Shown: positions 1 through 13,207, counted from the stretch's first letter. The stretch: 64,000 bases of DNA from Pseudorasbora parva (GCF_024679245.1 NC_090184.1:18917644-18981643), one strand, 5' to 3'. Program-made: numbers and translations. The notes: generated from the letters alone by a model not told the origin.

Positions 1-2078
1 TCTTGGGTTTCACTTTTTGATGGCCCCTTTAACACATTCTGTTAGTTAAGTAACGTTGCACCTACATGTCAACTAACTCAATATTAGTAGACTGGTAGGG
101 TTAGAATAAGATGACATGTAATTGCAAAGTTACTTATAGTCAGTAGAATATCTTTTGGGGAAACCTCACAATAAAGAGTTAGCAGATATTAAGCAGACAG
201 CCAACTAATAATCTAATGAGAGCTAGTTGACATGAAGTTTAAAGTTGCAGGGTTGTTAGGTCTGTGCAATAAAAGTAGCCTAATGACCAGTCAAATTTTC
301 TCCATCGGGCGGCCGAATCCGACACTGAATTTGTATGTCTGGAGGGTGTTTTGTTGGGTATTGGAGCACAGAAATCATATATAGGGGGGTGGAAATCAAC
401 CTGCAGAAGAACAAAAATGTGTCTACAGCAACAACTCAAAAGTAGCCCGACCTGGCTACTCTGCTAAGTAAAGTGTTACTCGGTCTTGGAAAGTTAAAAA
501 AGAGGTTATTCTGCATACAAGTTGAATTTGTTAAGGCCCTGTATAGATGGTTGTTGTGGAATATTACATATAATATAATAGTCTAAAGTCAACGACAACA
601 CTGAGAAAACATTAAGATAACATTAAACAAATACACACACAAGCGACACATTTAAAAGAATACATATATCATACATAACTGACATTTGACTATTTGTTAA
701 ATGTGCTGGTTAGTACAGTAACTATTTGTTTGGCTCATTTTTGTTTCAGGATGACATCAAAATGTTGTTACAAGACTACGACAAAGCTTTTCAGTTACAA
801 ACCGGATGAAAAAAAAAAAAAAAAAACAGACTAAAGTGCTCAGGTAATCAAAGGCCATGGAACAACCATTAGCGCGTTAGCTTTAGGTCCATTTATTTTG
901 ACATTAAGGACTTGCCTGTCAAAATTAGATTTAAAAACTCTGTTACAGCCAAGGTTATTTTAAACATGAGGTTAGGAACAGTTAACAAAGTGTAAAGTGT
1001 ACCAGACGTGACTAATCACTTTTAGTAAAGTGTACCAGACGTGGCTAATCAAGACAAGAATGGAGAATATATATTAAAATACACGTTTCATTGGGTCATT
1101 CCAAAGGGAACAGCAATGCTTTAAGACATCAAGACATATTTTAAGAGGTATATGTAGGATGTAGACTATGACTTAAACATAAATAAGAAATCGCTATCAT
1201 TCAGTAAACTTTCATATATAACAAAAAAAACATATCTTTGTTTGAAATGTACCCGTTGTCTTCTAAGATAGCTTTGTTCATCATTAGTAGACAACAAAAA
1301 CAAGCCGCTGGCAATTCAACATCATTCACAACTACACGACAAGTGGTGCGTGGGTATTCACAAGTGAACATTTTGGAAAGGGGGGGAAAATGCAAAAGTC
1401 TTGACATAGCAGTTTTGCTTGCGTCACGTGACGTGGGTCGGCTGTATAGTCTGTTGAGCTGGTTTCATGGCTTTTGTTGGGAGATTAGTAGAGCGCACAC
1501 AGAGTGGTGATAGGTCCAGTCTGCTGCGGCAGAGACGGCCTCAGCAATGCAACACTGACAAATGCGACCAAACTTGACCCGACCCCACATCATTTCTAGC
1601 CATACCTTAGTTAAAACCGGGATCCATAGAGCTTCAGATCCACCGTTGGTATGCATCAGCCAGTCGACTGACTCTGGGATTTTTTTATTCACATCTTTTC
1701 CTGTCCGTCACTGGTTCTTTGTGATCGAAGAGGGGCGTAAGACGGCATCTTTTACGCAACTCTCTGTGGCCCCCTCCAATGAACCCCCACCTTGAGTCAA
1801 GGAGCGTCAACTGCCAACACAGTAAGTCAATGGTGAAGCTTTTAAAGCGTTTCAAACTGCTGTGTTTCACCGTTTGCTGTGTTCAGGTGCTTAGGTGGCT
1901 CTTTAAATGTGGTGCTGTTGGTTCACACATAACCACAATGGGAAGGTCATGGAGCTGCGGTAGAGGAGGGAGATGGTAAAAGGTGTTGACTGGGAGAAAT
2001 GGTACAGAGAGAAGAGAAATCTCTTGCTTGCGCTCTCCCATTCTTTCTTGATCCCGTCGTCAGATGAACACGATTGGT
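1..2078. other. 3' flank of lrrc75b; no gene recognised
   Basis: No convincing coding sequence is seen. Bases about 20-215 belong to a dispersed repeat also present at about 11270-11410; both carry the phrases 'attagtagact' and 'gcagatat(t/a)aagcagacag'. A short tandem duplication of 'agtgtaccagacgtg' occurs at about 1000-1045. The 3' untranslated region of lrrc75b should extend leftward from 2079. A minus-strand AATAAA at 1689-1684 is a possible poly(A) signal, but it is only a hexamer match. Confidence 0.4.
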
Positions 2079-2312
2079 TCACCTATCGCAATGGCGCAGG
2101 GTAAAACTACCTGAACTTTTCTGTTCCCCAATGCTCCATGGCTCCAGGTCCTCCTCTTCCTCCTCCTCTTCATCATCCTCTTCTTCGTAATGGCTGGGTT
2201 CTTCAATAGAACTCTCCATGCGGTAGCAATAGGGCTGACCTTCAGTGTACTCATAGATGGTGGGCAGACTGCTCTTTAGACTACAGCGTCGCCGTAGGGC
2301 CACCAGAAGAGG
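2079..2312 (-). CDS. lrrc75b: lrrc75b last exon (C-terminal tail)
   Basis: Terminal coding exon of leucine-rich repeat-containing protein 75B. On the minus strand it follows a pyrimidine-rich acceptor ending TTCTCAG (AG at 2314-2313) and runs 77 codons to the stop at 2081-2079. It begins in phase 0 with Pro-Leu-Leu-Val-Ala-Leu-Arg-Arg-Arg and continues to Ser-Leu-Pro-Thr-Ile-Tyr-Glu. This matches my recollection of the segment after the last repeat in vertebrate LRRC75B. The rest is a low-complexity acidic tail with a run of 12 Glu/Asp residues, then a Ser-rich end. Tail sequence in this family diverges quickly and no enzymatic role is known. The preceding intron is 1.58 kb. The call rests on the join to the upstream exons, because this exon alone would be weak evidence. 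Confidence 0.85.
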   Translation of the reverse strand, partial: PLLVALRRRCSLKSSLPTIYEYTEGQPYCYRMESSIEEPSHYEEEDDEEEEEEEDLEPWSIGEQKSSGSFTLRHCDR

Positions 2313-3243
2313 CTGAGAACAGAGTAGAAACAGTTAAACTTGAGTTAAACAACTTTGAGTTACAGTTTCTTACAGAGAATGACAGTTACCAAAGTCCCTT
2401 TAAGGCAAGTCATTCCACTCGGCGACCATCTTTGAAACACCTCTCGGACAGCTATTTCAGTCATGCAAGTGGAGGTCTTATCTCTTTGAATGGAGAAACA
2501 TAAAATTCTCCAAAGCTGTTCGCCAAGCTTACGAATACATTTTATATTTGAAATCACCAATGAATTCTTATAACTATAATATAAATTGAGTATCACCAAT
2601 GAATTCTGACAACTATCTTATAAATTGTGTTTCTAAATACTCAAATCATGACAACAACAACACAAAAAAGCCTGTATTTTTCAGGCTGGACCAGCCAATG
2701 CACATGTGCAGGTGCACGTCTAAGAATATAGGCTGTGGTGATGTGATGACTTTAACAATTAGCAATTGGCTCTTTTAATTAAAAGACGGAACTTATCTCC
2801 TCCAAATGCACATTGCACTTTCTCCCATTCATAGTAATATGAGTGCACCATTTTTCTATATGAAGTCATTTCTGTTACACAATGTGCAGATTAAGGTAGG
2901 GGTGTCTATTGTCTGGATGTGGATGTTCCAGAAAGTCATGTGCTATGGATGAGTTCATCTCCTTATTAGATGGGATCCCAGCAGTACATGAATAACCAAA
3001 TTTTGCTTTACCCAGAAACTTGGTTTAAAGGGTTTAAATCCAGCTTTATTTATCATATATAACAACGGTCAAACTAAAGGAAAAGAAAAAATAATTGAAG
3101 CACTTTGCAATACCTTTCTATCTGAGAGTACCTTACATTTTTAACATCAGTTAATGCGTTAGGTATGATGAACTAACAATAAGCAACCATAATCATTAAT
3201 CTAGGTTAATGTTAATTTCTTAATTATAATAATGTTATTTTAT

Positions 3244-3278
<35 letters not shown>

Positions 3279-3892
3279 CGGTATATATTCATTGTTAATT
3301 CATGTCTGTTTATAATGCAAACAGTTAAAAAATGTATTAGTATATGAAAATAAGTAACTTGAACTAAGACTGTTCAGTCTCGAACTAACTCATTGTTAGT
3401 TCAGGACACCTAAAGCATGTTAGCAAACTGATCCTCTTCTCCTCAGGGAAAAATAGTCCAATTCAAAGATAATTTAATCAAACTGTTTGCCCTGCCAGTC
3501 AAAAATGGTGACAGAAAACCTGTCATACAAATATTAATCTTGCATAATGAGATTCACCTGAGAAGAACATGTTCCTGAATCAACATCCTTGATGGTCCTA
3601 GTTCAACATTACAGTGAGGAAGAGGATTATGCTTAAGGCGGGGGTTAGTTATGAAATGTCGACAAAGATCGTGTCTTTCATTTTAGGGGTAGGTTAGGAT
3701 TGAGACTAGGGATATGACTCTTTGTTTAATGAATACTGCTCCAGGAGCATCAAGGATGTCTTGCTTGGCTAATCCATGCTGTGCCTCATATCTTGCACTA
3801 CAACCGTGTTTTACACAAAAATAAGTATTTATCACAGTGTTAATACTACATTATGGGGGACTGTGATTGATTTTAAGATTCTGATGTTTTAC
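2313..3892. other. lrrc75b intron (1.58 kb)
   Basis: Lies between the GT donor at 3892-3891 and the AG acceptor at 2314-2313 on the minus strand. It holds an (AT)n tract at 3247-3275 and otherwise AT-rich DNA. No further gene or recognisable complete element was seen. Confidence 0.6.
3247..3275. repeat. (AT)n microsatellite
   Basis: Uninterrupted AT dinucleotide run of about 29 bp inside the last lrrc75b intron. Confidence 0.95.
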
Positions 3893-4238
3893 CTGTGGCA
3901 TGGTAAATATGTCCACGTTGTTGCCTAGGTCAATCCAGGCAAGACAAGTGAACTTCTTGGATTCTTTGAGGGCTTCAGTCAGATCTTTAAGGATGCCAAG
4001 AGTCAGACGGTTCCCGTTGAGAGCCAGTGTTGTGAGTTTGGGCAATGCACCCAGGAAGGGCAGAAGTAGACGTAGGCCCTCGTCCCGGAGCTCAGTGAAA
4101 CTAAGGTCTACGGATATCACAGCGCCCCCACTGGTCTGGAGGTAATACGCCACATGCCGTATGTCGCGAGTTGATAAAGGGATGCCAGAGAGATCCACCG
4201 AGTCACTGCAGAGCTTCTTCTGAAGTGTTGTTTTAAGA
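3893..4238 (-). CDS. lrrc75b: lrrc75b leucine-rich repeat exon
   Basis: This 346-bp exon follows a polypyrimidine tract and acceptor (AG at 4240-4239) and ends at a CAG|GTAAAA donor (GT at 3892-3891). Its first base completes a Cys codon begun by TG in the previous exon, and it ends in phase 0. The 115 codons include Val-Asp-Leu-Ser-Gly-Ile-Pro-Leu-Ser, a degenerate LRR, then Leu-Thr-Thr-Leu-Ala-Leu-Asn-Gly-Asn-Arg-Leu-Thr, a clear LRR consensus. It ends with Trp-Ile-Asp-Leu-Gly-Asn-Asn-Val-Asp. These are the conserved repeats of the LRRC75 family (formerly FAM211), whose molecular function is poorly known; LRRs generally form protein-binding solenoids. The exon is intact, with no frameshift. 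LRRC75A is the alternative, but the flanking exons fit 75B better. Confidence 0.92.
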
Positions 4239-6440
4239 CTGAAAAGTGGGGGGGAAAAAACAATTGTCATATACTGAGGAATTAAATAAGATGACAAAAA
4301 AAAAGATTAGGGTGATTTGGACTCTAAATCTGATCATTTATAATGCTGCGACTTTAACAAAATTGAGGTTGAGGATTTGGTTATTTGCTCTATATTAAAA
4401 TCCTTCACTAAGAGCAGGGTTCTGTAATAACTTTGTGTTTTCAGTATTTTTTTAAACCAGAGACAGGGAAAAGAGAGACCGCTGTGGTGGGATCAGAGAG
4501 TGTTACATGTTCTTTACTGTCCAGTCTTTGACCAAAAAAAAAAAATCAAATCCAAGTTGCAATCATATCAGAATCCATAATAATCTTTTATTTTATTACG
4601 TGCTGAGGAAAAGTGGGCTACGCTTAATCCAAACGAGTGTTTTTCAGCATATTTGCCTGTATGGTTTGCATTAAGATTACGTCTTACCCTACAAATGTAG
4701 CAATTCGTTTTATCTACATTTTGTACATTTCAAAAGTGTAAATCATTTTAATGAACTAGCATAAGCCATGTTTTTGTTCATTCTAACGTCATTATTATAC
4801 TGTGAGTATGGGAGATTTTAATAAAGCATACAGACACTTATCACATCATTTTGGGTCCTATCTAGACGTGATACACTGGTAGTCACTATTTCCAATGAAA
4901 AGGGTATTAGATTGTGGGCAATTATTCATGCATTTTTTTGTCCAAACTGTAATGCCTAGCTTCTTTACATGAGGGTAAAGGTCTCACATTGGTGGGACTT
5001 TGCAACAAAGGACTAATAAATAAAAGCTGTTCAGCAGCATAACAGACAGTTCTCAGAGACATATTTGAAGTGAACATTTGGTGTTCTCAAAATTGTTCTT
5101 TTTGGAATTTGATTGTCATTTTTTGGATTTGGAATTTCAGTTTAGATCAATATTTTGAAAATAAATAGCTTTTGGGAAAATGTTTTATGCAGATATAAAA
5201 CATAAAACAACATTTAAAAACGAGAGTACACTGTAGTATTGACTGACATTTGTGCTTGCCAACTCGTGAGAAGCACCTGTTTGCACTGGAATGTAAATGT
5301 CATCTTTATTGAATCAATGCTGATAAACATCTATTCAATGAAAACTATCCTTTGCAATTCTTTGTTCAAGGACTTAGTCATGTATACAGTTTACATGCAC
5401 ATATCCTTCGGCTTTAGTAGCTGGCATCGAGACCCATTGCAGAAATCAGATAAGAGCTTTCTTGCATGTATTGCCTGTTATAAGTCTTTGACTTGGCCAA
5501 TCCAAATGGCTTGTTTCTTCCATTTGAGTCAATTGCTCTGTAGTTGCAAGGTCCAAAGTCATGAAAAGACTATTCAGGTACTCTCTGAAGCACTTTCATA
5601 GTACTGTAGGCTTTATGATGGAATGCAGCCAATAATGCAGCGACCATAATGCTCTTTGATACGAGGTTACTTGCCAAAGGTATAGCTAGCGCACTTAAAA
5701 GTTTTGCAAATACATTTATTTTGAGAAGCTTCTTTTCTTGAGAACTTTGGTTGAGAAACGTTGTGCAGTTGCTTTATTTCTAATGCATTTTAACATAGAA
5801 TTGTCTGAACATGAACTCAATTGCAGAAATGAGTGCAAACTGTTATTTAATGTGTGGTTGAGAATAATACATTGATACGTTTTTGAAAACTTTTTTTAAG
5901 AAAATGACAGAAAGTTGTACTGGAGAAACATACAGTCTATAAGAGGAGATAATATTAGACATCTATAAGAGGAAGATAAAACCTCCTAAAGTGTTATGTT
6001 CTTCTTAAATCATTTCCGAAGTGAGGTTCACAGCAAGAGTTCACTATTGTTCTGCCAAACCGTGCTGAAAACTGGATCCCTGCCGCTGATGAAAGCTGCT
6101 ATTATGAGTTTTTTTCTGATGATGGTGCCATGCATCAGTGCCTTTCTACTCACCCACAATAAATCTTTCAAAACGTTTCAATTATAGCATTGCTAAAATA
6201 TTCATATTTAGTTCAAAGTCCAACATGCAACTGAACTGTACTTTATGGATTTGTAAATTCGACTAGTCAAAATTGTTAAAATTGTAAAAAAAAAAAAAAA
6301 AAAAAAAAAAACAGAGAGAGAGAGAGAGAGATGAATGTGTCATTCAATGTTAAAATTCTTTTTCCTTTCCCAGTCTTCGTAAAGTCAGATATAAGCCATT
6401 ACTTTGTGAAAAAGAAATGCAAATATTTTTACTTGTAGTT

Positions 6441-6492
<52 letters not shown>

Positions 6493-6616
6493 TATATTTA
6501 ACTACTTGCTGATAATATTATTGAAATGAAACACCACTTTTATGTTTCTTAAGTGCACTTTTTTTAAAAGTCCACTTTGTAATAGTCAATTTAAAAGATT
6601 AACTTTAAAGTACATT
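4239..6616. other. Start of the 34.3-kb lrrc75b intron; no gene seen
   Basis: AT-rich intronic DNA. It contains a poly(A) run followed by a short (GA)n at about 6285-6330 and an (AT)n tract at 6444-6485. Several open frames here are short and lack any recognisable domain. No complete transposon boundary was resolved. Confidence 0.5.
6444..6485. repeat. (AT)n microsatellite
   Basis: About 42 bp of AT dinucleotides, with a second short AT run immediately after it. Confidence 0.95.
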
Positions 6617-6621
6617 TTAAA

Positions 6622-7690
6622 GGTCCCATGGCATGGATTTTTTTTATTATTTTATAATGCTTCCTGAGGTGTACTTATATTGTTAGTATGGGTTTTTCAT
6701 CAAAGAATGTCATAATTTAGAAATAAAAGGCATTTTTTTCTATACTGATATTAGCCCTCTGGCTTGAATGCTCTGTTTCAAGAGGCGTGTCTGCTGTGAG
6801 TCTTCAGTGAAAACACCCACTGCAGTGATTGGCTGATATCTTTGCATTTGAAATGAGATGCGTGCGGAGGGGGCGTGGTTTAGTCAGGCGAGCAGCAGCA
6901 GGAGCACTGCACTCACTGCCAGTCGAGAGAGAGACGGAGCTGGGGAAAGATTGCTGAGAAAATGTTATTGTCCCGAGTTTTTGAGAGCGCAAGTTTATTT
7001 TGTTTCTATCTGAGAGCTCTGAATAAATACAAGTGAACTTTGCAACGTTATTTCTCTCACAAAAGGCTTTCACCACAGCTAACAGCAAGCACACAACATG
7101 AATACAGTAAAAGCTTCAGTTGAGCATATTTACTAGAGCAGCGTCATTTAAACGGAAGTTTGGTCAAGTGTGGACTGCAGTCAGATATACATGTGATTGA
7201 TCCAAACATTATAAAGAGTGTTCTTTGATCGCTCTCTGTAGATTAATAATTTAGGCTAAATAACAGATTTGTTTCATGCTGCTAACAGAAATGACGTGAA
7301 TTTGATCGTTTTAGTCACTGGCTTGATTGACTGATGCATTAAGGCGGCCAGCGGCAGGAATGACAGTATTAAACAATTTAGAAAGAAAGTCTGTGTGAAC
7401 TTTAATGATTATACACATCACTGATCCTAGATCAGTCATTAATAAACACTGTTACTCACTGTTTGTGGCGGTGCTGTTGAATCCATATAGTAAAGCCTGA
7501 GCTGAGATCATGACTGATCATGAAACTGAATTCTCTCCTAATTCTCTGGGCGGGTAAAGCAGAGGAAGGGGAGGTAACCTTTCCAACTACTTCATAACTG
7601 GAGAATTCAAGATCAGCTCGTCTGAGCTCTCAATTTCTCAAAGACAGAGAAAGACAGCAAGAACTCGGTTTACACCGATCCAAAATCAAG
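6622..7690. mobile_element. TTAA-type DNA element fragment (AGGTCCCATGGCATGG end)
   Basis: The left end reads TTTTAAAGGTCCCATGGCAT, so a TTAA precedes the terminal AGGTCCCATGG. The interior, including the GC-rich part near 7550-7680, resembles an abundant fish MITE family that I recall as TTAA-flanked. I do not find the expected matching right end, so the copy seems truncated or interrupted near 7690. GC-rich sequence at 7740-7920 may be part of another element. No intact coding capacity is visible. Confidence 0.45.
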
Positions 7691-8279
7691 CTCTAAGAGG
7701 CGCACGATAACTACGTACACGTTGCGGCATTAGTTTTGGCTTTTGTTCCCACAGCGCTCGTCCCGGGTCGAATACCGCAATGTTACTAGGTCCCCGACCC
7801 GGGTTCAATTCGGTAATAAATTTCGGGACGTGGTTGCTTTCACACAGAAGGCGACCCGGCAATGTTCCGGGAATATTGCGGGTCCGACGTGCAGTGTGAA
7901 AGGGGCTTTACAAAGTTCTCAATGCTTCAGTCTGCATGTAGGGACCCTCATTATGCTACCGTGTTAGTGTGAGGATATTTTGAGCCTTGTTAGTGGTATT
8001 AACTAGCGATTTAATTTCACTACCCTGTGCCCCATACACTCGTGTTATAAGCTAATCTATTTTTAGAGATAAAACTCTTTACATTCGTTTTACATGAAAA
8101 CGCATCCCAGAGAACGATCTACTCGGTAACCATCTGTTAATTCCCCCTAGGTTCATTTCTCACCGGAGTTGTCCTTTAATCTATTTTGCTTTAAAATGCT
8201 TATTAGCTGAAAAAAATAAATAAATAATTGTGTTCAAGACTTAAAAAATTATATAACAAGAATGTACAACATGAAGCCA

Positions 8280-8530
8280 TTTTCCAAACCGTGTTTTTGT
8301 CTTACCCTGAATCATTATGGTACACTTATAATAAGTGTTTATATTGGGACTATTTCAGAGCGGTCTGGTAGGATCCGCATGCGGAGGAGCACAGTCTCTG
8401 AGTGACTCGCCATAGACAGAAACAGAGAGAAGTAGCTCCGGCTGCAATGTTCTTTCACAAGTCGCATGCAGTTCTGTTTATTAACCACTAGAGCGCAAAA
8501 AGTTATGGACTGCAGCTTTGATGTATTGAT
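8280..8530. repeat. Dispersed repeat, related copy at 63020-63230
   Basis: Shares long stretches with the segment near 63020-63230, for example the phrases 'cctgaatcatta' and 'aacagagagaagtagctccg'. Its right side ends with GGACTGCAGCTTT, resembling the right end of the element at 15244-16394 (AGACTGCAGCTTTAA). It is probably a degraded non-autonomous DNA element. Boundaries are approximate. Confidence 0.5.
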
Positions 8531-8584
8531 TACCATGCTAAAGTACATGTAAAAGTACATGATGGTAATTTTAACTTAAGTGTT

Positions 8585-9131
8585 ATTTGATTTAAAGTTT
8601 TGGGCATAACATGCAATAGGCCAATCAGAGTCTTGTCTCCCATTCCCTTTAAAAGCCAGTTGCGCTTACACCATGGGAGATTCGCTAATTACATGGCCGG
8701 ATGTAAGCAGAAAGACTGGCCGCTTCTCCAAAAAGGAGTCCTTTTGTTTTTAATATATACATTTTTTTTGAGTGCTGCTGCACATCCCTGTGTTTGTAAT
8801 AAGCAGAGTGTATGTGCGTTGTGCTCTCGGCTATAGATGCATATTAAAAATAACACACAAAAAACAGCGCTATTGACTTTAGACCAGATTTCAGTTGGTC
8901 AATGGTGCAGTCTATTTCAGTTGCCTCAAAATAGCAACTAGCCAACAAACAAATCTTGTTTTCAGACCAGTACGCCCATTGGTGCATGGGCTTACTGTAT
9001 TTAAATATGTATTTATGTATTTGCTATTTAAACAGCGTGGCGCAGGATGTGAAAATGGTAACTGCGTCGGCATTGCACTTAGTTATAATGCGTTACATTT
9101 ATTTCCGCAGTTGCATTTTGTGCCAGTAATG
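8585..9131. repeat. Dispersed fish repeat interrupted by the 9141-10011 element
   Basis: Sequence with phrases such as 'ccaatcagagtcttgtctcccat' that I recall from a repeat common in fish genomes. It contains no intact gene. Its right part serves as the target of the 9-bp-TSD element starting at 9141. Confidence 0.35.
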
Positions 9132-9140
9132 GTGCTAATC

Positions 9141-10011
9141 TAGCCTGGATGCCAGCCGAATTTAGCCGCGCCCACAAAAAATTTAGGTCGGGCAGTTCGG
9201 TCTGGCCTTGCTCCATAGAGGAGTAATTATCCCCGAACAGAAACTGTTCAGACCAATGAAATCATCAGGGCGGGCTTTAGACGATGACGGACAGATGATC
9301 AACAGTAACATAATCATGAACGTCATCAAAGGGGCTTGGATTATATTTGTTCGAACGGAGAGCTTGTTTGTATATGCATTCACCTTCACTATTTCTCTCA
9401 GAAATGATGATCATGTTGGGTAAGTACTCTGTGTATCATTAAATTATTTATTTTTTTTACAACACCAACAAAGATCGTGTATTCCAGCATGATTTCATCT
9501 CGCGTGCAGATAGGGTTGCCAAGTTTTTACAACAACGGCAAAGATTGTGTGTTCCAGCCTGATTCCAGCATGTGTGCAGACAGGGTTGCCAAGTTTTTAC
9601 AACAAAACCCGTCAACTACTACCTAAGCCCTAAACAATAGCTTCTCAGGGGGTTCTCCGGGGGGAAAATGGCATTTGGGAAGTAAAATGTGTGTTATTTT
9701 GCTAAATGTATTTTGCTAATGTGGGTTGCCTGCTAAAATTCGCACTCATGGGTCTATATATCACATAATAGACGCTCCAACCCGCGGACACAGAAAACAA
9801 CCCGCGGGGGGAAAAACACGGACTTGGCAACACAGTGCAGTTGAGCTCTGTTGACATTTGACAATGCGTTGCTTCGTTGCTCTGATTGGTTGTAGGTCTG
9901 TCCAATTGATGTCTTTTCTAGATCGGTTGAAACACGCCCCATAATCACAGCCCAATGGAGCAGTTTCAGACTCAGATTCTGACTAGAATTGAGTATGACC
10001 ACGTCAGGCTA
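9141..10011. mobile_element. Non-autonomous DNA element, TAGCCTG ends, 9-bp duplication
   Basis: The left end TAGCCTGG (9141) and right end CAGGCTA (10011) are inverted. The 9-bp word GTGCTAATC flanks both sides (9132-9140 and 10012-10020), a target-site duplication. The interior has no transposase. It contains a tandem near-duplicate of about 75 bp (about 9455-9600) sharing 'agggttgccaagtttttacaac'. The same end sequence and a 9-bp duplication recur at 28847-29330, so these are one family. An 8-bp duplication with an asymmetric terminal G would suggest hAT; a true 9-bp duplication would suggest Mutator-like. I cannot decide between them. Confidence 0.75.
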
Positions 10012-10020
10012 GTGCTAATC

Positions 10021-11413
10021 TTGTAATCTTCACCTTTAAAAAACAAAGTGAAATCAATCTGCTGACACTTTTTCAAAATAATTAGGTGAATGTTAGGGGA
10101 AAAACTTCTTTCAAAAGAGCAGTACCTCCCCTCCACTCCTCCACTGTCCTCTATCAGAACCATTACCATATCTATGCCAGTCTGTGTGCTTCATTTCGAC
10201 CTAGTTCCATTATCGAGATCAATGAAATACATGCACAGACATACATCTGCTTGAAAATCACTTAGCTCCACAGATGTACATAAATTCTTCATGATTTGGG
10301 CCACACGGTAACAATGCACAGTTTGAAATGGAAATATGGCGAGTCTTGCGATATGCACTGTCACATGAACCACGGGACAGAGATCAAAAGAATATTCATT
10401 TGCCAAGGAAACATACACACCCACACTGAGATGCAAATGCATTATTACAATCCTCTCAAAGGCTGATATCTCTTCATGAAATCCCACTGACAGTCTTCCT
10501 CTATTTTCCTATCACTGGTAGCAGGTGGCATCGCTCTTCTGTGTTTGTGCCCAAATTCAATTTCTTTTCCAAATATAACTCCAGGTCCAAACCACTCAGG
10601 GTTTATGCTGTATACGAATGTCCGAAGGCTTTAATTTGACAAACAGTGGTTCTTTTAAGCTTGCTGCCTCATTTCTGCTAACTCACAAGCCAATCTGTTC
10701 TGCCTTTTAACAGTGACATTTGAGGGATCTCTGTGATTAAATAGCAATAGGTTGGCCCATGAAAAGACAGTTTGCTTTGATGAAATGATGAAGATGTTCT
10801 TTGAAGATGCTTTAGGCAATCAATTTAGATAAAAAGGCAGCTAGGGAGGTGCTTTTGACAGAAAATGCGGTTAGTCTGACCTGCCAAACCTGCTTCAGAT
10901 CTAAATTATTTAAACACAAGGACAAATTAGTTATTGCAATTTTTGGGGGATTTTACCAGTTTAGCATGGCAAAAAAAGATTTCTTAAACATTATTTGATC
11001 TAGCTGTGCAGTAAAACATTTTAACAACCTTAAAACAGGATACATTTACTTGTGAAACAATTGCATATTATATTGCATATAATTGTGTAAACTTTATTTC
11101 GATAGTCTACTTTAAACAGAATTTTGTCAGCTAGATAACTCTAACAACTACATGTTACGGACTCTGGTGATCGAAACTTTAGAGAACTGGAAATAGTAAC
11201 TTTAATGAACAAAAGCTCAGGAAACACACAGGGAAACACCATTTAACGACCGACAAACAACTGCATGCTAACTAACTTTTGATTAGAGTATTAGTAGACT
11301 ATTAGTTAGTTAGGGTTACGGGTATAGGATGACATTTAGTCAGGACTCAGTAAATGTCTGTTGGGGGAGCATCAAAGTAAAGTGTAGCAGATATAAAGCA
11401 GACAGTTTACTAA
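10021..11413. other. Intronic DNA, no gene seen
   Basis: No coding sequence is recognised. The last part (about 11270-11410) is a copy of the dispersed repeat also found at 20-215. Confidence 0.5.
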
Positions 11414-12036
11414 GGCCCTGTCCACACGGAGACGCGTTTAGCTGTATACGAATACATTTTGTACCGTATCAGCGTTTCGTCCACACGGATCCGGCGTAAG
11501 TAGAAGCATGAATCCGATATTTTTCTAAACCGGGTCCCAAAGTGGGTAAATCTGAAAATGATCATCTTCCATTTTCGTGTGTACAGCGAATCCGTATATT
11601 TTCTGAAACGGTGATGTCATCACACTACGTCCAGCACGGTGAAAGAGTTAAGGGATACAACTACGGGCACTGGGCATGCGCACATCAATATCGCATCATT
11701 TAATTACCGTATCTGCATTGTTGTAAGGGTATGTTTTGGGTTGTGGTAGGTGTAGGCATTAATAAAACACATCTGTTAAGTAGCAAATGTATTTATTGTT
11801 ATTTTATTGTGAGATTTTGCCTCACCTCCGACCGCTATACCCCTGCTAGCCACAACTCTTCTTCTCCGTTTTTAGTGTATTTCTGTGGCAGAATTACAGC
11901 GCCACACACTGGCCTGGCATGCAAACTACATCGTTTTTAGTCAGTTTTCGTAATCTCGTGTGGACGCAGATATTTCTTGAAATGAGGAAAAAAAAAGATT
12001 GGATTGGGAAAGCGCTGGCTTCGTGTGGATGGGGCC
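11414..12036. mobile_element. Harbinger-like MITE with TAA duplication
   Basis: Begins GGCCCTGTCCACACGGAGAC and ends in the inverse form GTGTGGATGGGGCC. A TAA flanks both ends (11411-11413 and 12037-12039). A 3-bp TAA/TWA duplication with GGCC-type ends is typical of PIF/Harbinger elements. No transposase is encoded; three short overlapping open frames here have no recognisable domain. Confidence 0.75.
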
Positions 12037-12423
12037 TAATACTCTATTGCAGTGGTGTTCATATGGCGGACACCAGCATGGTCACATCACGACCGTGGGA
12101 CATAATTGCACAATTTTATCGTTTCTACAGATCAAAGTGAGCAGCACGTCAAACGAGGCGTCATTTACGGTAATGGTCTTTTGGCACTACATCCTCTAAT
12201 ATTTTTATCTAGAGCCAAACGCACTAAATTCAAGTATTTTCCACTCCATGCTTGTTGCTTCTTTCTTCTGTTAAAGATGTAAAGCGCAAATTCGCCCACT
12301 TATACTAAATCCTAAAAGTATGTACACTTTTGTGAACAAAAAGTATACACTTTTGAGTGTGTAGCAGAAGAGTAAGCAAGTTTTGGAACATACTACTTCG
12401 TCATCTTTAGCATACTCTGTCGT

Positions 12424-13176
12424 CAGTGTTGGGGGTAACGAGTTACAAAGTAACGAATTACAGTAACGATATTACTTTTTTGAGTAACGAAGTAAAGTAA
12501 AGCATAACACTAAAAATATAGGTAACTACACTACTTTACTAGACAATAGGAACGCGCTTTTGTGCGTTACCCGAGTCGTGTTTGCCTGTGTGTGAAGTCT
12601 TGATCTGTTTACGTGCTTCGTGCATGCGCTGCGTGTGCTTGCCTGGGCAACGTTGCCATAGAGATTAATTTGAGTGACGTAGCTCCTGTTGCGAGAAGAG
12701 AGAGGGAGACGGGGACAGTGGCGATCTTCAGATTACTTTCACTTTAGATAAACATTTTCACTTTTCTACTGTCCAGTGATAATTTGGAAAGAAAACAGAA
12801 GCTTACATGTTAATGTAGCAATGAATGCAACCTTAATTGCGTGGAGAGGGGCAATTAAATGCGACAATGCAGGATGTTTTTTTTTTTTTTATTCCATTGC
12901 GCTACTTTTCTTTCGTTTTTAATGTAAACATTACCGGTCTGGCAGATTACCGGTTTGACTATTGCGCTTGCATCTCTTCCATACGTTTGCATAGTATCGT
13001 GCATGACGTGGCTTAGGCACTCAAGATGAAAAAAATATCATCTCTAGACTTGCATAACGCATTTTATCCGCAAAACTGCGACCTGTGAATGGCCCTACAC
13101 TGATTAAGAGATAAACAGCACTTTTTTATTTCAGTGCTTTTATTTAAACAGTCAGCTTGCCTTATAAATAATTAAT

Positions 13177-13207
<31 letters not shown>

